NCBI RefSeq assembly: GCF_015706575.1
Contig: NW_024037072.1
Location: forward strand, 16,989,162-17,053,161
DNA: 64,000 bases
Direction of reading: 5' to 3'
Source of the DNA: Patiria miniata
Lineage: Eukaryota; Echinodermata; Asteroidea; Valvatida; Asterinidae
The notes under the pieces: model-generated
What the model was told of the DNA's origin: nothing
Databases searched by the model: none
The model's input: the letters and a program-made list of their open reading frames with translations, nothing else
Shown here: piece by piece, positions 58,140 through 64,000 of the stretch
How positions within the stretch are numbered: position 1 is the stretch's first letter
Layout of the letters: the number at the start of each line of letters is the position of its first letter
Program-made: the position numbers and the translations under genes

Positions 58140-58547
58140 ATAATAGTAATAATAATAATAATAATAACTGTCTTTATATAGCGCTTTTTGCCAGAGGATA
58201 CAAAGCGCTGGGGGAGAATGCAACCAAAGCCAGGTAAATGAAGTATATGAACATTATGAGACCCATTATGTAGCACCTTTTTGCTAGGTGCTGCGGCGCA
58301 TAATTGCTGCCACTGCCAGAAACACCGGGGCAAACTCCCTCCTCTTAGCGACAAGTGTTACTGGGTTCTTTAACGTGCATTACACAACACACAGGACCTA
58401 CGGCTTTACGTCCCATCCGAAGGACGAAGCAATAATGGTAAAGTACCTTGCTCAAGAGCACAAGCACCATGTTCCCACGGTCAGGATTTGTACCCGTGTA
58501 CCACGGTACACGAGTCGAACACCGTAACCATTGGACCACAGCGCCCC
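58140..58547 (-). mobile_element. tRNA-derived SINE with (ATT)n tail
   Basis: On the minus strand from 58547: GGGGCGCTGTGGTCCAATGG (A box), then GGGTACAAATCCTGACC (B box), then CTTGTGCTCTTGAGCAAGG, then TTCGGATGGGACGTAAAGCC and CACGTTAAAGAACCCAG, ending in a TTATTATTATT tail (about 58142-58168 on the plus strand). The GTCCCATCCGAAGGACGAAG body phrase looks like a conserved SINE central domain, though I could not name the family. Confidence 0.75.
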
Positions 58548-59079
58548 ACTGTGATGACATCACTTGGAAGCGTATCATTTTTTTACTTTCCGAACCCGCG
58601 GCGGAATCGGCTAATGACGCGCTCCAATTTGATCATGAATATTTATGAGCTGTAGTAATGGTCTAAGTCAAAGGTTGTTCGGAATAAAATCGCTGTCGTG
58701 ATATTACGCGATGTTACGCGATGTCAAGCGGACACCTGTTCTGCTCGCACTTAACACGCAAGCGTTGTGCGCCCATCTCCCTGCGCGTTCATGTGCCTTT
58801 AATGTACGCTCGATTATCCCGAATGACCCGTGACCCATATCATCGTGTGCATGCACAGTTGGAATATAGTAGGATAGGAGGCCAATGTACTTCCGTTGGC
58901 ATGAAATGTAAATTTTTGGCAATTGGTTGGACCATCTTCTGGGATGTTTTCACTTACAAAAAATTGATGTTGCCATTTTTGCTGACCATTTTCTGATACC
59001 TTAATCTTTTTTTCCATAATATACCCCAAAACGGGTTAAAATACACAATATGGTGTTAGAAATAGGAGCTTAAGTATTG
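58548..59079. other. No recognisable gene
   Basis: Mixed-composition sequence between the SINE and a LINE 3' end. The frames at 58704-59029 show no domain. Confidence 0.45.
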
Positions 59080-59381
59080 ATTAAGTATCCATTTATCCCT
59101 TTGGGGTTTTCAATAATGCCTCTTATACTAAGTAACTGCTCTGCATGCGCTTTTAAATTTGTTTTTATTGTGTACTCACCATTCTTGTTGTTACATGCAA
59201 TATATTTTAACTCTTATTATAACTTTTTTTCCGGTCTTCTAATTATTTTTATTGTAATACATACAGTTTTTACCTCTGTCTATTTTTAAAATGTTTTCCA
59301 ATGTAAACCTGCCCACAATTCAGCCTTCGGGCTGCGACGGGAGAGTAAAATAAACCATTTAATAATAATAATAATAATAAA
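59080..59381 (+). mobile_element. LINE 3' end with terminal hairpin and (AATA)n tail
   Basis: The sequence ends GCCTTCGGGCTGCGACGGGA followed by AGTAAAATAAACCATTT and an AATAATAATAATAATAAT run (59362-59381). The CAGCC-TTCG-GGCTG stem-loop just before a short tandem tail is the form of the 3' recognition hairpin in several LINE groups. No coding part is attached. Confidence 0.6.
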
Positions 59382-59548
59382 AAGTCCTTTTAGTGTGTGG
59401 AGTATAAACAACTGAATTTTCCTGTAAAATATCAACGTATTTTTGACTATTTATTAACATGACACCTTTTGCTGGAACATTACATACATGTACATACACC
59501 TTTAGATGTTGCAGCAAACACATGTTCATCTGTCTAGTGTTTATAAAG

Positions 59549-62300
59549 GATTGTGTCCATGGCCGACCATACCAGCAGTTCAAACTGCTGCAGTGTCAGA
59601 ACTAAATTGAAGGATCATCCTCCTCATCATCTTCGTCACTCAAGCAACGTGACAGGTTGGCATACAAATGCCTTGATGCCTCCTTCTGTTACGGCTGTCG
59701 CCTTGCAGGCAGCTCCCAACACAGCAAAGGCAGATAACACCTCAGCAGAACACTAATTTAGTGCCTGCCAACATTTGAGCTTGCCCTTCACCACAAACTT
59801 GCCCGTAAAAACTGGAAGCCTGCATCTGTGGAGGCGCCGAGAACATTGGCTATTATTGGTGCCGATGGTATTTTTTGTTTCTTAGTCAAGGTGCCACTCC
59901 AACCAACGAAACAAAAACAATTCAACAAACGAGCTGTTCATCTGATAAACATCGATGGAGGAAGAAGATGATTCCCCAAATTCCAGATGTCTCTCCAAAT
60001 TCCAGATGTCATCGCCACCCCGCCCACAGCAGGGCACAGCAGTTGACATCCGGGGGCCGTTGTTAAGGCCCACGCTGACAGTAGTATCTGCTAACTTTGA
60101 GGGGATATTGCCAACCAAAGAATACCTTCTTGCCAATATCTGCAAGAACACCAAGTGCGGTGTCATTTGCCTGCAAGAAATGCACCGTGGTTCCAATCCA
60201 CGATATGACACAATGATGAGTGCCTCTACGAGAACTGTGGGAGTGCATTTTTGTTGGGGGGGTTCAAAAATTTGGGACTGTCATTCAGTCAACTTCCATA
60301 TCCGATGACCAGGACATCAAAGTTCTGAATACTGAGCTTAGTGGAGTAGCCATAACATCTGTCAACAAACCACCCGAAGCCCCTTCATAATGCTGGCGAC
60401 ACAATCCACAAAACAGTCCAAGCCACACATTATTATCGGGTATTTAATAGCCACAGCAGCATGTGGCTATCATTCCATCACAGACGGCGACGCTTTTGAA
60501 TCGCTGGCCGAAGCAAGTCAATTTAGCCTAATTCACAATGCGAAACTGCTGGAGTCTTTCCACAGTGGAGGCTGGAGATAAAGTTTCAACCCTGCTCTAG
60601 CCTTTGTGAGCCACAACATCGCCTCGCTTAGCAACAAGATGGTCTTTGACCCCATTCCAAAGACCCAACATCGCCCTATTGGAATCAAAGTGACTGCTGC
60701 TGTCTCTCAGCAGCAATTCCATTCCGCTGCCGTTTAACTTAGTAAGGCCAGCTTGGAAGGCTTCACCAATGAGCTCAAACACCATCTAGCTGACATTGAT
60801 CCAACCCCCGATAACTATGACAATGGTTTGTTGATGTGGTGGTGCAAGAACATCCCTAGGAGCTGTCGCACTGATTACATCCCAGGCTTAGTATCCTGCA
60901 GTGCTGAACTTTACAGGAAATGAAAAGACCCTCTTGATGTCAAAACCATCTCAGCTGGGGAGGAATTAATAACAGCCATATCAGAACAGCTTCAAAGCTC
61001 GTGTCAAACCCTTGTAGTAATCACCAATATGACCAAGGAGCCAATATGGCCTCCAAGCCTGGAGTAAATATTAAAAAAAGCTCAGCAATGACCGCACAAA
61101 GCCAAGTGAAGCATTGTTACATCACCGCCAACCAAATAGCCCACAACAATTGCTATAAAATGGTAAAGTGCCACATTCTCCTAAATGAGCGAAACCCAAG
61201 CTCCGCCAGAGAGACCCGCCATCGACATTGGCTTCATCAAATCCTTCTTTGCTAATGAACTTGCGACTGGCATGAATAAAGAATAGGAAAGCAACCAAAC
61301 TGGATAACATTTTCACCAAAGAACTGAAACATCTTGGACCAAACGCCTCAAATGGTTACTACAGCTCTTCAACACCTGCCTCGCCACACAAACAATACCT
61401 AAAGTGTCGCAAGAGTCGAAGGTCATCACCCTCCTAAAACCTTGGAAAGACCCAATGCAGGCCAATAGATATCATCCCAAATCCCTTTGAAGTCACACAT
61501 TCAAGTTGCTGGAACATTTCCTTCTCAACCGTCTTGCCTCTTCATTGAGAAACAACTGATACAGGAACAGGCAGGCAGGCTTCCGTCCCGGCAAATCTAC
61601 AACTGGACAGCTTCTGAACCTCACTCAGTACATTGAGGACGGCTTCCATCAGAAAAAAAAGAACCACCGGTACTGTCTTTGTTGATCTTTTAGCTGCTTA
61701 TGACACTTTTAACCATTGCCGACTCCTTCAGAGGATCCTGGACATGACGGCAGACATGACCCTTACCCAGTTGACAAGGTGTTCTACTAAAGAACGATCA
61801 TTTCTGTGTAGAATTCAATGGCTCGGCCGCGCGGACAGCTGCCGAATGTGGACATCGCTCCATCCCGGCCCCAAACGACCATCACGTCTGCGCCGCCATA
61901 CTTGCAGCGGGCAGGCTAGGGGCCGCCAGTCCCATCCAGGGCCTGCCCCCTTCGCCAGCCCAACCGTCGCCACAGGACTTTTGTATAATAAGCAGAAGAG
62001 TAATGAGGGATGGGATAAGAAGTAGTTGAAAGGGGGAGAAACCTGCGCGATGAAGAGATTAGGGTGACGGAGAGGGTGCGCAGCCATCTGCACCACCAAC
62101 TTGACCACCAACAAATGGTACCGATGGCATGACAGAGTCAGGACGACCGGCGGCTGGAGGGGCTGCAGGGGGTGGCCGGAGTCTTCTCGGCGCCTGGAGA
62201 TCCGCCCTGAAAACATGCCTCCCTCAAGGTGCTGGGAAGCCCATAGTACGAAGACGAGGCCAAACCAGACTTCAGCAAGCTGCTAGGCAGGCGACCAAAA
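59549..62300 (+). pseudogene. Decayed LINE (endonuclease-RT), many frameshifts and stops
   Basis: Possible ORF1-like start MADHTSSS at 59559. Endonuclease: TVVSANFEGILPTKEYLLAN, CGVICLQEMHRGSNPRYD (60080-60215), then a shifted IIIGYLIATAACGYHSITDG (60435-60495). Linker: FTNELKHHLADIDPTPDNYD and related. RT: VITLLKPWKDPMQANRYHPK (61425-61485), FKLLEHFLLNRLASSLRNN, QAGFRPGKSTTGQLLNLTQY (61570-61632) and TGTVFVDLLAAYDTFNHCRL (61665-61725). The second RT half with the YxDD motif is lost. From about 61815 the sequence becomes GC-rich and unrelated. At least ten breaks. Confidence 0.8.
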
Positions 62301-63439
62301 GGCGGCTCACTGTGCCATTTAACTGATGACTGGGGGAATGCACTATGATCGGAGTTAGGTAGACTGCCGACCTAGGTTCAATTCTCCCCCTCCATCCCAG
62401 CCATCCTAACCCTTTGACCCCCGTGAATGCAGTACTGCAGAGGACACTGTACAACAGCTTCGTATTTGGATGCCAGGCACTAAAGGGTTGGTCATATTTT
62501 GCATTCAAATAAAATACAGGTCCTCAAAATCAACATTAGCCCTTAAAGGGGGGCGGATTTCCCCCCCCCCCTCTTTATTTCTGTGATACCCTTAAAAAAT
62601 TATTTATTTTGCAGCCCAAGCTGTCCTGACTTTTTAGCCTCGAGTTTTGCACATCTTTTGATACCAAAAAACATTTTTAAAAAAACGGACCACAGGTTGC
62701 CGCGCAGCGAAAAATTTTCGGCGCTACCCACCGTCAAAACCGAATTTCCCTATATACGTGTGTACACATTTGAATTACCATACGTGCTTATGAATTCATT
62801 AATTAGCCATAATTCCAAAACCTTTTGACCTATAGTCATGAAATTTCTTGGGTATGTTTATGTTTAGTTATTCTATGCATGTACAGAGTTTCATAATTTT
62901 TCGTCACTCGATGGCCGAAGTCATGGGGGGGGCAGAATCTGTGTGAAATGGTCTAAACAACCCGGCCCTTTTCTGGTAAAAAATACATTTTCCCATGTTT
63001 TCTTCAGCAAAACCCATAAATACATTAATAATAACATTTATTATAATGGAGAAACTCTCAACCAAATACAATATGTGCTCACTTGCCTCGAAAATCTTCG
63101 CAAACCCTTCCGGAAGGCAATTTTAGGTGAAAATGACCCATGAACTTTGACTTCAGGTCAAGGTCACTAAAGGTCAATGGAAAAAATGGCAACATCAATT
63201 TTTTTCTTCTTGGGACTCATAAGATTACATTTATAATGGTTGCCATAAACTAACAGGAAGTTTCCACGGGAACCCTGTACATTGCCCCCCCCCCCCTACT
63301 AATACCAAACTGGCTTATTAATGACTGCAATAAGAGCCCTATCGTGATTGTCGGTGATTGCAAAGCTAGTCTTACTCGCCAATATGATCTCGGTAGTAAC
63401 TGATATAAAAACACGCCCTTATAATGAACAGTCTTATCA
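62301..63439. other. No supported gene; C-runs at 62560-62571 and 63283-63297
   Basis: A tRNA-like B box (TAGGTTCAATTCTCC) occurs at about 62372, but no convincing A box precedes it. The C-runs and AGGTCAAGGTCACTAAAGGTC (63155) are the only local features. The frame 62583-62828 is not recognised. Confidence 0.45.
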
Positions 63440-64000
63440 TGTATGATTTTTTTATGCAATAACGATGTTAGTGTGTATAATTTAGCTTTTAAAGAAGATG
63501 TTGATTTTGCGTACTTTAAAGGTTCTAGCAAAACATATCTTCACCATGTAATTGTTAATGAATTTTTACCTGCCATGGTGAAAAATTGCCAGCTTATTAA
63601 TTCAGTCCCTGATAATACCAGCGATCACCTACCTCAGATAACAAGTTTAAAACTGCAAGTTGATAGCTCATGCTCCAGCACAAACGAGCAGCGACTCAAA
63701 AATAATGGCCTGCACCCGCATTCTAAATTCTACTGGGCCGGATGATGAAGACTTCTGCTCGCAAGTTACTAGTATTATCGATATTGCTCTTTGATTGTTC
63801 TATTTTATCTTGCAGTTCAATGGATGATGCTCAGGTGCCGTTGACAATGTCTGCAGCAGGTTGACAACCGCCATTCACGATTCTGCTAAAAAATGCAAAA
63901 CCAAGCCTCTTAAAAAACTATCACACTAAGAGAGTTCATTGGTGGAATAACAACTGTTCTATTGCCAGAAACAGACACAGATTCTTGTATAAGATTTCGC
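63440..64000 (+). pseudogene. LINE endonuclease/linker fragment running off the window
   Basis: The frame 63443-63745 reads FKEDVDFAYFKGSSKTYLHH, VIVNEFLPAMVKNC and SVPDNTSDHLPQITSLKLQV. The SDHLP motif is the end of an APE-type LINE endonuclease. After breaks, KKCKTKPLK and HWWNNNCSIARNRHRFLYKI (63885-64000) give the WW...ARNR.RF linker that precedes RT in many LINEs. The rest lies beyond the window. It is not the same copy as 59.5-62.3 kb. Confidence 0.7.

Noticed and set aside
62330..62395. tRNA-like B box TAGGTTCAATTCTCC
   Set aside because: No A box at the right distance and no repeat body recognised.
1..64000. CRISPR arrays, operons, ribosome binding sites
   Set aside because: The window is eukaryotic. 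The regular repeats seen are tandem satellites and transposon subterminal repeats, not spacer arrays.

Overview
This is eukaryotic, almost certainly metazoan, DNA. It has spliced exons with GT/AG borders and matching phases, animal extracellular domains (CUB, immunoglobulin-like, THAP), tRNA-derived SINEs and many retroelements. The mix of Ty3/Gypsy, BEL/Pao, L1/Tx1-like, Penelope-like and YqaJ-associated DNA transposons, plus ACATGTACATGT tracts, suggests a marine invertebrate, possibly a non-vertebrate deuterostome. That placement is inference. No bacterial operon, CRISPR array or rRNA is present.

Layout. 0-3 kb: the C-terminal end of a LINE protein and a 269-bp MITE. 3.1-12.2 kb: a Ty3/Gypsy element with near-identical LTRs, a CAAT target duplication and broken genes. 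12.6-19.8 kb: host-type exons on the minus strand, namely an Ig-like exon (phase 1-1) and a complete two-exon gene for a small secreted CUB protein, separated by foldback elements. 20.4-26.2 kb: palindromes, a TIR element, a THAP-like exon, and a dense field of repeats carrying paired TGACGTCA palindromes, including a 1.4-kb direct duplication. 26.8-35.5 kb: a frameshifted DDE_Tnp_4 transposase gene (+) facing a five- or six-exon SWIM-YqaJ nuclease gene (-), the pairing I recall for ISL2EU-type transposons. A SINE and a Penelope-like element lie between them, and part of one YqaJ exon is copied in inverted orientation in the next intron. 36.1-49.1 kb: two long inverted arms built of ~160-bp units with AGGTCA half-sites. 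They enclose a decayed L1/Tx1-type LINE and a BEL/Pao element (TSD GAGGT) whose integrase lacks its last third. 49-55.5 kb: little recognisable sequence, then a minus-strand Gypsy-like gag/protease fragment followed by two broken C2H2 fingers, a ~60-bp minisatellite and a ~182-bp tandem repeat. 55.6-64 kb: another TGACGTCA repeat copy, a palindrome, a SINE and three LINE fragments.

Working together: the only apparently intact host gene is the CUB gene. Nearly all other coding material is mobile-element protein in decay. The most interesting structures are the YqaJ/transposase pair with its inverted exon copy, the TGACGTCA repeat family with conserved hairpins, and the half-site arms around the L1/Tx1 LINE. 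Exon borders were read by eye and not tested against transcripts.
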